A program made the position numbers and the translations under genes. The notes under the pieces are model-generated. The model was not told the DNA's origin. It did no database searches and worked only from the letters and a program-made list of their open reading frames with translations. Source: Glaciozyma antarctica PI12 (lineage: Eukaryota; Basidiomycota; Microbotryomycetes; Kriegeriales; Camptobasidiaceae). Taken from it: DNA of 64,000 bases. The stretch is taken from positions 158,578 through 222,577 of the forward strand of contig KZ627158.1 of assembly GCA_002917775.1 (NCBI GenBank), in the 5' to 3' direction. Shown here piece after piece: positions 22,681 to 32,549 of the stretch. The first letter of the stretch is position 1. Every line of letters begins with the position of its first letter.

Positions 22681-24981
22681 ATGGACGGACCACTCGACTG
22701 GCAGGAGCGCGTAGACAGGCTAGTGGAGGCTGTGGGTGCGGAGGACGTCCTGGGAGCTCTCAAGGCGCTGGCGGGGCTGGAGGAGCTCGGAGGGGAACAT
22801 CTGGATAAAGAGCGTGAGTCCAACCTCCGGTCTCAACGAGCAGGAGATTAGAGCTGACGCGCGTGCTGTACGTCTTACAGATACCATCATGCAGTACTTG
22901 GCTCTCCAGACCGCCGTCGCTACCTCCCCTTCGAGCCGCCTGCTTCTGATCCAGCTCCTCCAGCTCCGGGGTGCGTCGCCCTCGCACCACGGTCCCAAGA
23001 CCTCTGCCCTCGAACGCGCAAGGGACGAGGATCATTCGGACGCTCTTGAGCTGATGGAGAACTGGGAGAGCGGGAGGCGTGAGGAAGGTGAGCTGCGTTG
23101 CGCTGGAAAGTGAGGCAGGGAGGAGCTAAGCGCGTTTGTGATGCAGCTACGATGGCGCGTGAGCTCTTGGAGATGAGCCTTGAGCAGGCAGAGGCGTCTC
23201 TCAAGGCTAAGGGGGAGCGCGAAACGACGAGCGCTGAGGCGGAGGCGATGGACGGGGTGGCCTGGAAGAACGACGCAGGCGACGATCCGGTCGGCGCTGA
23301 GATGGACGTGGACGACAGCTCGAGCGACTTTGAGGTCGAGGAACTTCTTCGGAGCGCAGCTCAACAGACGGCGAAGGAGACTCGCTGCGAGGCGCCACCT
23401 TCTACCGCAGCAACAACGAACGTCGACCTTTCGGTCCAACCTCTCGACGATCCAGTCCCAAAGCCTTCCCTTCCTCCACCCTCGAAGCTCCTCAGCACGA
23501 TATCTCCTTCCGGATCACCCGCCACTGCGCCGACGGTCGACGACGTCCATGTGCTGCTCGAGCCGCCTGGGATCCAAAGCGTGCGCGACGACGACGGTCG
23601 GTGGGACGGAGGGAGCTCGCCGATGCACATGGACGACAGCGATATGGATATTGGAAGCGAGAATGTCGAGGTTCTCGTCATTTCGGCAGCACCGACCTCG
23701 AGCATCATTCCCCAGGTCCTCGGACCCCACCCCTCGACCTGCAACTCCACGCCCGCCGACAACGTCGTCGCCTCCGATCCATTCTTTCCTCTCCCCTCGT
23801 ACATCCGATGCGGTCCTTCCCTTCTTCCTACCAAGCCGAAGCCAACTTCCCATCTCTCGCCTCTGCCTCAACCTCCAGCGACTCCCCTCCAGACTCGGCA
23901 CTCCCCTCCCCTACATACCCATCCAATTCTCCCTCCACACCACTACCCGCCGCCACTGGGCCCTTCTCAGCCCCAATGCGATCTCTGGCACCGCGACTCT
24001 GCCAATGACCCCATCCTCCGCCACGCCGAACGACGCGAGGCGAAGAATCGGATGGACCAGCGCTTTCAGACACCCGTAGTCCTCTCAGAGATCGATAGGT
24101 TCAGGCGACTCCTCGACGATGGGAAGGCGCCGCTGCCGCAAGTGGGAGGAGGGAGCGGGACGACGGATGGCGGCTGCGGACGGCCGGCGAGCGGCTCTGC
24201 GACGGTCGAGGAGACGACAGCGAAACCCGTCGTAGTCGCTTCCGAGGCCGTTACTGCCAACGAGCGTCTTTCGACTGAGGCTTCGTCGTCCATTCCGCCG
24301 GTCTCGCGCGCACCCAGCGAAAGCGTGCGGTTCTCTCCCGAGCCTCTTACGTCGCAAGCTCAGCTGGACCAGAAGCGCCTCGAGTCTTTTAATCTCAGCA
24401 GCAAGTGCGTTCAACCTCTCTCCCCGGCCTTCCTCGAAAGCTCGCTGACGCTTCCCCAGGGACCTCGCTGCCATCCAGCGTCTCTGGGCTCCCATTCCCA
24501 CTCCCCCCTCCCCAGAATTCTCCCGCACCCTCCGCGTCGACGCGTCCCTCGGCTACGTCCCTCCCCACAGCGTTGAGATCGCTCTCCTCCGCCCTTCGCC
24601 GTTCGCAGACGACGAACGCATGCAGCAGTTCTACGAATCCTTCCTTCACGCGCAGAGCGGAGAGGACATGGAGCATTGCTTCGTCTTCTTCGCTCAGCTT
24701 GCGGAGTGGAACGAGATGAGCGAGAAGCTCTCGAGGGCGGCTGCGGAGGCTGCGAAGGAGGCGCCGGAGATGAGGGCTGAAGAACCTTGTGCGTCTTCGA
24801 AGGATCGGAGACGGAGCAGAGATGCTAACTAGCTTCGCACGCAGATGATCCGTACTCGTCGCACTCGGTGATCGTTAGCGCGAGCAGGTGGAGACCGCTG
24901 GCGACGCCTCCTCCTCAGCGCGTCGAGGTCAAGACGTTTGGAGAGCGGGTTCGACGAGCGTTCGGAGTGGCGATGGCGTGA
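22681..24981 (+). CDS. Family 1 copy 6: ankyrin-like protein without RRM, intact
   Basis: About 685 residues in five exons, all junctions in phase. The N-terminus (WQERVDRLVEAVGAEDVL) and ankyrin-like exon (YLALQTAVATSPSSRLLL, LQLRGASPSHHG) are the closest match to copy 7. The helix ARELLEMSLEQAEASL follows the second intron, as in copies 3, 5 and 7. No RRM is present. Instead there is a low-complexity acidic and Pro/Ser-rich linker of about 400 residues. The C-terminal module is complete: LESFNLSSKDLAAIQRLW, PEFSRTLRVDASLGYVPP, PFADDERMQQFYESFL, and helices to a basic end (FGERVRRAFGVAMA). Keeping both ends but not the RRMs argues that the two end modules are the core of the family. The function is unknown; ankyrin-like parts usually bind protein. 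Confidence 0.75.
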
Positions 24982-25078
24982 GCGACTAGCAGCACCCTTC
25001 TTCCCTCCTCGATACTCCCCCAATACCTTCCCTAGCTTGATCGTAATCAATACCCAACAAAGTACACGTTAACTCCAT

Positions 25079-26327
25079 CTAATCGTCATCTCGAATCAAG
25101 ATCCCTGCCTCCTGCGCCCTCACAGCCTCCTCCTCTACGTCCGCCCTCCTCACGTCCTCCTCCTCTTCGCCCTCCAGCTCACGCTCCTCCGCCGTCTTGA
25201 ACTTCATCACCGCTCCACCCCCCAGCCTCCTCTTCTTCGCCTCTCCCTCCAATATCGGCTCTTCCTTCTCTTCCTCGGATCCCGCGCCCGACTTGCCCTT
25301 TGATCGACCGGCCTTCTTGCGTTGGCGCTTGAGACGGTTCTTTGCTGTGCGTTGTTCGGCGGTCGTAAGGTACTCGAGTTGGCGTTGTTCGGCGTCGTTT
25401 TTTTGCTTGTTCTGCGTGCGAAAGAAGGTCAGGGAGGGCTCTCGGGCGTGGAGGTGGAAGGGTCTGATTGCAGTCTCACAAGCCGCCACTTCACGGTAGC
25501 GCGCCCTCGTCTCAGCTGTGACGAGAAGCGCTAACGAGATGCGTCGAGTCGAGTCCGCGTTTGAGGCTCCGCAATCGAAAAGAGCCAGCAGTCCCTCCGC
25601 TGGACGCTGGCAGCGAAGTTGAGGAGGGCCGAACCCAGGCTCGACAGCACTGGCGGCCAGCTCAGCGCAATTTCCGTCCCAGCTGAGATAGGTTAAAGCT
25701 TCGCGTTGAGACAGACAAGGGTGCTGTCGAGTCGTCTGTTGCTCCCTTGACCGGGGGAAGGGGGAACGCTGCTCCAGCAGCATCGAAATCGTCTGAGCCA
25801 CGATCGGCATCTCCTTCACCCCTGGCGGAGCGACTCGTGGATGATGTGAACGAATACCTACCTATCACAAGAGGCTAGTCCTGCTTCAAGAAGCAAGACA
25901 GCCGTGCTCGTCCCAACCACCTCGCTCCATCACAACACCTCCCATCCAACCCACACGAGTACTCACGTAGTCCTCCTCCTCGTCCATCAGCTTTAGCCGC
26001 TCGTACTCCCTCCGCCGAGCCTGCTTGTACACATGAAACTCTCCCGACCCTGCGCAAGTCATCAGCGCCTCCTCCCGCTCCCTCAGCTAAAGCGAACTCA
26101 CCAGCTCCCGCACTACTCCCCTGCACGTTCTTCATCATATCCCTCGGGTCCCTCAGCGTCTTGACTCCCTCTGGTGGCGGCTCGGGGATGTGGACGGGCT
26201 TGGAGGGATCCTTGAGGAGCTTCTGGAGCGCGTGTCGTTGGGCTTCGAGAGGCGTCGCGCCGTGGCGGAGGACGGGGCCGCGCTCGGGCTTGGGCTTCTT
26301 CGAGGTGGAGGGGGCGGAGAAGTCCAT
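25079..26327 (-). CDS. PRKRIP1-like protein (spliceosome-associated, DUF1168 family)
   Basis: Human PRKRIP1 is a nuclear protein found in catalytic spliceosomes, where a long helix bridges components; that role is transferred by family. The signature is clear: PVHIPEPPPEGVKTLRDPRD, then MMKNVQGSSAGAG joined by a short intron to SGEFHVYKQARRREYERL. After a long intron (25412-25966, 555 nt) comes a basic coiled helix (NDAEQRQLEYLTTAEQRTAK, NRLKRQRKKAGR) and an acidic tail. The total is about 218 residues, near the usual size. A short exon might be hidden in the long intron, because homologues often have some ten more residues before the basic helix. The gene shares a 164-bp upstream region with RRP40. 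Confidence 0.87.
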
Positions 26328-26491
26328 GGCGAGCGAAGAGGGCGACTGGGAGAGGACAAGAGACTAGAGTGTTTTTGTGAGGCAACGACGAGGACGCTCT
26401 CCCTTCTACCGCAACCTCGTTCGACAGCAACAGCAGCAACAGCAGCTAACAGCAGCCGCACAACCTCCCCTACGCACCCCTCGACACGGCC
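26328..26491. promoter_or_regulatory. Bidirectional promoter region, PRKRIP1-like gene and RRP40
   Basis: Only 164 bp lie between the two divergent ATGs. On the plus strand it contains a CAG/CAA repeat (26427-26460) in the RRP40 leader. Both products act in nuclear RNA metabolism, so shared control is plausible but unproven. Confidence 0.5.
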
Positions 26492-28030
26492 ATGCAAGTC
26501 CTCATCCCTGGCGACCCCCTTCCTTCCTCCTCCGCCTCCTCTTCAACAACTCTCCACCTCGGTCCCGGGCTTCACCTCCCACCGACGACGAGCAACGGGA
26601 AGGGAAAAGAGCGCGAGGATGCACGGGCGAACAAGGCGGGCTTGTTGGGGTTCCAGGAGGACGGGAAGAGTGAGAAGTGGTGGGTTGAGGGCGAGGCGAG
26701 GAGGGTGAGTCTGCTTGCGGTTTCGCGGAAGCTCGGAGGACAGTGGAGAATGGAGGGAGGAGGCTAGATGAGTGCCTGGGAGTGCAGGAGCTGCCGTGGG
26801 AGGAAGGGACCGCCGTCGCTCTCGGGTTCGCTGGTGCTGCCCTTAGGTGTTGCAGTACCACGCCCTCGTGTACCAGCCCGACATGCGGTTCCTTCCTTCT
26901 GTCGGCTCATGCCGACGCACCAGAAAGACCTGTTGCTTCATCTCAAGGAAGAAGCTGAAGTCGTGGCGCGCCCGGCTCTCCACTCAACTCGTGACTGTGC
27001 CGCTCTCGATGGAGAGCGTTGCAGCACCTGCGTACTTGAAGCGAGGATGTCGTGACGCCCATTCAGCTTCGGCCATGCCTTGTGATCGGTTAGGAGAGCG
27101 ACTGCCCAACGCTCGACCCTCAAGCTTTTGTTTCGATGGTCGAGGGGCGACACGACGGGTTGGTGGTTCGAGTGTCGGATCGTTGCTCGCCTCCTCGACA
27201 TGATTCACTGGAGAAAGCTGGGCGAGGTGAGAGGGCGGTGCTCAAAACTCTCGCTCGTCCACTCGACGTCCTGCTCCCCGAGCAGCGTGCGGTGGACGTA
27301 AAGGCTTGTACGCGGCCCCTCTTCTCCCACCAGCAGATAGCGCCCCAGCTTGAGACGAGAGCTGGAGAGTTCCATAGCAAGTTCGAGCGCTGGCCTCCTT
27401 TTGAGCCACTCGGCATCGCAACGATTCTGGACCACAAATACTTACGCATTTCCCCTTTGCAGTACAAGCCTCAGCCTCCTGAGCCCGTCCTCGGCATCAT
27501 CATCGCCCGACACGCTGAGGGCTACCGTGTCGATATCGGCTCCTCTCAAGCCGCCAGCCTCGACGCTCTCGCCTTCGAAGGCGCCACGAAGCGCAGTAAA
27601 CCCAATCTCAAGGTCAGTCTCGCCGGCCCCTCCTCTCACCCCTGCTCACTGTTTGGGCAATTCAGATCGGCGCGATCGTCTACGCCCACCTCCTTTCTAC
27701 CCCCGATTTCTCCGAACCCGAGATCTCGTGCGTAGACGCTGCGACGCAAAAAGCCGCTGGATTCGGCGAGCTAGCAGGCGGATTCCTCGTGCGGGGCGTC
27801 GAGCTCGGTCGCTGCAGAGCGTGCGTCTTCCTTCTTTCCTCTCCTCGACGCTCGCTGACGAATGAGATCGCAGACTGCTCTCACCGCGGAACCCGATCTT
27901 GCCAAAGTTGGGAGCGAAGTTCCCGTTCGAGGTCGCGGTGGGCATGAATGGACGGGTGTGGGTCAAGGCGGCGGATGGGGAGGAGGAGAAGATTATTGAG
28001 CTGGTTACCGAGCTGCGAGGGAGGCCTTAG
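26492..28030 (+). CDS. RRP40: Exosome complex cap subunit RRP40
   Basis: RRP40 is an S1/KH-domain cap subunit of the RNA exosome, in nucleus and cytoplasm. The N-terminal part (VLIPGDPLP, HLGPGL, GLLGFQEDG) matches the family's first beta domain. The S1 domain begins YKPQPPEPVLGIIIARHAEG and continues GYRVDIGSSQAASLDALAFEG and ATKRSKPNLK. The KH-type end is FPFEVAVGMNGRVWVKA. The total is about 223 residues, usual for fungi. The first intron, 26705-27462, is 758 nt, more than ten times the local norm, and is placed exactly at the conserved RR-Y junction before the S1 domain. Inside it are open frames on both strands without recognisable homology. The later introns are short. Confidence 0.9.
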
Positions 28031-28170
28031 AGGTATATACGACGTTCTCGCTGTCTTGTTTGCGAACGAGAGACTTGCAGTAAACACGAGGGTAAAAGGG
28101 TGGAGGGTATGGAGAAAGGGAGTGCGACAAAACGATCCTGCGAAACGGCAAACGATCTTGCGAGACCGAA

Positions 28171-30529
28171 CTACCCCCTCGCCGCCCTCCTCGCCACCTC
28201 CGCAAACATCCTATTCCTCTCCCCAAACTCCCTCACCCCCCACACGACCTCCTCATACCCCCTCTCCGACATCGCCATCTGCGCGAGCAGCCACTCCTCG
28301 TACGCGCTCTGCAATACCTCGTCGTCAGGAAACGGAGCCGCTTGCCCGAGCGCTCGTTGCGCGAGGGCGGGAGGGAGGAAGCCGAACAAGGTGCTGAGTG
28401 AGATGGTACGGTCGAAGGAGGGGGAAGGAGGGTGGAAGAGGGGGGTGGAGATGTGGTCGATGGTGGATAGGTCGCGAGAGCTGAGATTGAGAGACTCGAG
28501 GCGTTCGCGGTCGAGGGTGGCTTTTAAGAAGGTGGAGAAGGAGCAGGGAGTTGCGGGCGGAGGCGGAGAGGCGACGGGGGAGTGTGGTGCTTCGAGGGGG
28601 ACTGCAGAAACGGGGAGTCAGCGAACTTCTTCAACAGGAACCTCGAGCGAGTACGCACCGAAACGATCCTCGTCGAGACGCCGATCCATCCGCTGCGCTT
28701 CCTCCTCCTCTCGGGGCTCCCCATTTCGTCTCCTAAGCGCCTCCTCCCTCATCCTCCATCCGGGATTCACAGACTCTCCCTGCGCAGGCGACCTCTCCTG
28801 CTCGACCCTCCGCCTCATCTTGACCGCTGCGTCGTTCTCATCCTCCTCCCCTAGCGCGTCCTTCGTCGCGAGCATCTGAAGCCGACTTGGGTGCATAGCC
28901 AGTCAAGCTGGCGGTGGTGCCGAGGCCCGAGGCGGAGAAGTCGAGGTGGTAAAGAGAGGGGGAGGCGACGACTGAGGTAGGGGAGCGTACGTGTCAGGTC
29001 GAGAAGGAGGAGGGCGAAGCTTTGTTTCTTCCCACGAGGCGACTCCTCGAGGACCTCGACCTCGCCCAGAACTGATGCTGATCGGCTGGCCGTTGAACAA
29101 TCTCCCGTTGAATTCCTCGATGACCTTGATCAACGCGGACTGCGACGGGGGAGCGAGTACTAGGGCGTTTGGCGGGTCAAGGAGGATTGGTGGTCTCCCA
29201 GTCGGGGGAGTTGGCGACATCGAAGACGAGGGCGTGCTTGACCAGATCCGCGCGCGAAGGCGGAGCTCGGGTGCCGAAAGTCGAGAGAGAAACGACGCCG
29301 TTCTCCTCGTCGTCCGCCGGTTCCTCGTCCTCCGGGACCTTCCATGCAGACCGCTTCGTGTCCTTCTCAAGGTACACGCGGTTACCCTCCAGCTTCTGCC
29401 CTTTAAGCAGCCGCATCGCTCGCTTCACCTCTCCTTCTCCGGCAACCATGAAGCGCGCGAATCGCGATCCCGATTGGCGGAATCTCGAGGCGGCGAGGAG
29501 GTCGATCGCAGAGGCAGGCTGAACGTCGTACTTCATGAGGAATTCGAAGACGGCGCGGCGGGTGGTTTGAGGAGAAATGTCGGAGAGGATAAGGGCTACG
29601 AGAGGCGGTGGGGAGGGAGAGGGTCGACGAGGGAGGTCGAAGGGAGAGGCTTCGGTGGAGAGCGGTGTCGCGTACGGGCGAGGAGGTGGTTCCGAGTTGG
29701 GGGGAGAGGTCTGAGTAGTAGCGACACTGGTGGCAGAGGGGATGCCTCGGGGGCGGTGCTTGAGGCATGGATGAGCGCGAAGGTCGTCCGCCTCGATGAT
29801 CTCAATGCTGGAATCGCGACTGGCGCGACCCCCACCGGTTGGAGACGCTTCTCCTGCGTGGACATCGAGCTCCTGCATAGGATCCCGACCTTCGCTCCCT
29901 TCCTCCAGCTTAACGGCCCCGAGCTCGTCCATTGTCGCCCCCGCCTCCTCCGGCCACAGCTCACTCTCGACCTTGACCTCCCCCTCCACGAAGCCGCTGT
30001 CCTCCATCGCATTTCCTGATCCTATGAGCTCTGCAAGCGGTGCTCTGCTTCCTCGACCGACATCTCTAGCAGCTCTTGCGCATGGATGACTGGCGGAAAG
30101 GGTCAGCTCCTCGTCCCGTCCACCTAGCTTTAAAGACGCACATTCTTTCCTGTCCTCCCTCTCCCAGCTCCAAAGCTTCGCTGTTCCCATTCGCGGTCGC
30201 GCGGTCGAAGGCCGAAGTGAACCAGCCGTAGTGTCGAGAGTCGGCGCCGCGAAGGAGGAGGAGCTGCAGGATGAGGCGGAGGGAAAGCGTGGAGCGTGAT
30301 ACGGCGGTCTGGAGCGCCGAGTACTTGATGATCAGGTCTGCAGAGCGGGCAGCGCAAGTCAGCACCAGCACCAGGCTGCACTTGTTGCAGAAGGAGAGAG
30401 CTCACGGTCGTCGTCCAACTCCTCCTGTCCTACCGCCGCCAGCGCCTTGAGAACCCCCAGCACGTCCTCGGCCTCTACCGCCTCGACTAGTCTGTCCACA
30501 CGCTCCTGCGACTCGAGCGGTTCGTCCAT
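28171..30529 (-). pseudogene. Family 1 copy 7: ankyrin-like/RRM protein, probably frame-broken
   Basis: It starts at a good ATG (30529) with SQERVDRLVEAVEAEDVL, and the ankyrin-like exon (YSALQTAVSRSTLSLRL, LLLLRGADSRHYG) matches copy 6. The next helix (ELLEMSVEEAEHRLQ) is followed by a TAG, and homology continues in another frame as a long open stretch (30190-29177). That stretch has an acidic linker and one RRM (LILSDISPQTTRRAV, SRFARFMVAG). A second, partial RRM (VIEEFNGRLFNGQPISI) lies in a further frame near 29100. The C-terminal module is complete and open (LESLNLSSRDLSTIDHI, SFDRTISLSTLFGFLP, PFPDDEVLQSAYEEW). The strong start and clean end suggest a recent loss, or base errors near 30040. 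Confidence 0.5.
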
Positions 30530-30624
30530 CGCTTGCTGCCGAAGAGCGCTGTGCAGGTCGGCCTAGGGCGGCAGCTTGGGCGGAGGGCGTGAGGCGCCGG
30601 GCAGCTTGAAGGTGTTATTGAGCT

Positions 30625-32260
30625 CTACTGTCTAGGCAGGTTTTGAGTTGGCAGGTTGAGGGAGGCGAAGAGGTGTTCCTGCTGGAGCGCTCGACGGGCT
30701 TGAGGAGATGAGAGGTAGCCGAACGTCGTGGATATGTTGATGGGGCGGTTGAAGTTAGGTGCGAGAGGATGGAGGAGGGGCCGCGAGAGGGTCGAGATGA
30801 CGGAGAGGTCCGAGGAGGAGAGGTCGAGGGAGTGGAGGCGCGCCAGGTCGATCGCGAGCGTTGTAAAGGCAGGGCTCGGAGGTGAATGGACGTGATTGGG
30901 GAGCGACTGAGGTGGAGTGGCAATTTCTGGAGGAGCGGAAGGCGTCGTCGACGGTTCTGGGAGCGAAGGGAGTCAGTTCAATCCTCAGCGCTTCAGCTTC
31001 GCAAGCGGAACGCACCTGGAACCCGCTGCTCCTCTTCCAGCTCGACATAGCGACATAGGCCCCTCCCAGCTTGATCTCGGTGATCCTTTTCCCCACTCCG
31101 GCGAACGAGATTCAGGACGCGCCCGTTTCTGCGAAGCTGTCGACGAAAGACCTCGCTGCTGTTCCGTCACTGCCCAGCGAGTTGATTCTTCCTCTCCCAA
31201 TCGCAAGCGACTGCGAATCCCACCTTCTCGTCGTCGATTCGAAGAGCGCGAAGATCCAGGTGAAAGAGACCTCTTCCTGTCCTCGAGCGAGCCCCGCGGA
31301 ACGACAGGCTTAATGAAGATGGACCTCTCCTCGAAAGTAGTCCGATCGAGCACTTCCACCACCTTCCTGACCTGCTCGTCGCTCGCAACCTGTATGAAAG
31401 CCGAGAGCGCGGTGCCGGTATGATGTCGCGAGAACTGAATGCGAAGGAGCTCGAATCCAGGAAGTTCTCGCCGCACCAGAGCGCGCACGCGCACTTCGGT
31501 CGTGTCGGGAGAGAGGTTGGCGATCCGGAACGTTGGAGGGTCTTAATAGCGCTGCCCGCGCTCGCGGAAGTGGTCGACGAGGAGCTGCCTCCCTGCGACG
31601 ATCCTCCCATGCAGCGCCGCGATGGCTCTTGGTGCGTCGGACGAGTGGCGAAGAGTGGCGGAGCAGAATTGACCCATCTTAGCGTGGCGCAAAGCGACAG
31701 ATTCAAGGAGGATCGAGGGGAGGAAGAGGTTCTGGACGTCGTGGTTGCGAAAGTGGGAGGGGAGATTGCCAACGTAGAGGATTGCTGGAGGTGAAGGTGG
31801 GCAGGCAGGATTTCTCGCGATTACTGGTGACGGCTGGTGGGGGAATCTAGGGAGGGTTTGGATGGTGGTGCGAGAAGTGCCGTATGCGCCGGCCTCGCGG
31901 AATGGTCGAGGGAATGGGACTGCTCTCCGCAAGTCAGCTCTCTCGTCCCAGCCACGTAACTTAAAGAACTTACCTGAAGCTGCATGCGCTTCTCCCTCGC
32001 TCGAAGCCCCCCCGACTCCCAGCTCCCGCACTCCGAAGCCCTCCGTTCGCCGCTCTCGCTCCTCCCCTCCAGCTCCTCGCTCCGCCTTGTTCATCGCTTG
32101 GTGAATCTGAGATATGCCTTGAGTCACCATGCTGCTATTAGCTTTGAATGCGAGCTCGGAGCGCGGGAGGGAAGGTCTGCGGCAGCCAGTGAGCGGGAGA
32201 GGGGCCGGGTGAGCTTCCTCCGCCGGGGTAGACAAGTCCAATTTGCGATGGCTTACCTTC
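30625..32260 (-). pseudogene. Family 1 copy 8: two-RRM protein, broken and shortened
   Basis: No ankyrin-like part is seen. The 5' exon (ERGAGGEERERRTEGFG) resembles copy 9, and no ATG is evident. RRM1 (ILYVGNLPSHFRNHDVQNLF, FCSATLRHSSDAPRA) is open and close to consensus. A TAA at 31543-31545 stands between it and RRM2, which lies in the same frame (TFRIANLSPDTTEVRVRALV, SAFIQVASDEQV). An Arg/Ser-rich stretch with REGGIRSR and ESRSPEWG follows. The C-terminal module starts normally (LHSLDLSSSDLSVISTL, NFNRPINISTTFGYLSSP) but ends early at TAG 30625-30627, without the final helices. It forms a subgroup with copies 9 and 10. Confidence 0.6.
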
Positions 32261-32549
32261 TGAGAACAGTTGCCACTCGGCGAGGTGAGCTGCTTTATCA
32301 GCGTTCACGAAGCTGGTCGAGAGCAGAGCGAAATCAGGAAGCAAGAGGGAGCGAGCGCGCTGAGTCCGCGCATCTCCGCTCAGCCAGTTTCCCCTCTCCA
32401 CGAACTGGACTACCTCGAGTAGCCTGCGAGCGAGATGCTGTACAAAGAGTTGCTATTCAATGCTATGCTTTGCGAAAACGAGAAAAGTACAGCACAAGGA
32501 TCCTCCGCTTCGCGTTCGTGCTCCGCCTGCGGCCTACCCGCCCGACCCC

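Noticed and set aside
25079-25819. A single 246-codon minus-strand frame as an unspliced PRKRIP1 gene
   Set aside because: Only the last part matches the family; the first 130 codons read through the long intron, which has clear splice ends at 25412 and 25966.
28991-30019. A 342-codon plus-strand open frame over family 1 copy 7
   Set aside because: It lies opposite an RRM-bearing frame with clear motifs, and its own translation has no recognisable domain.
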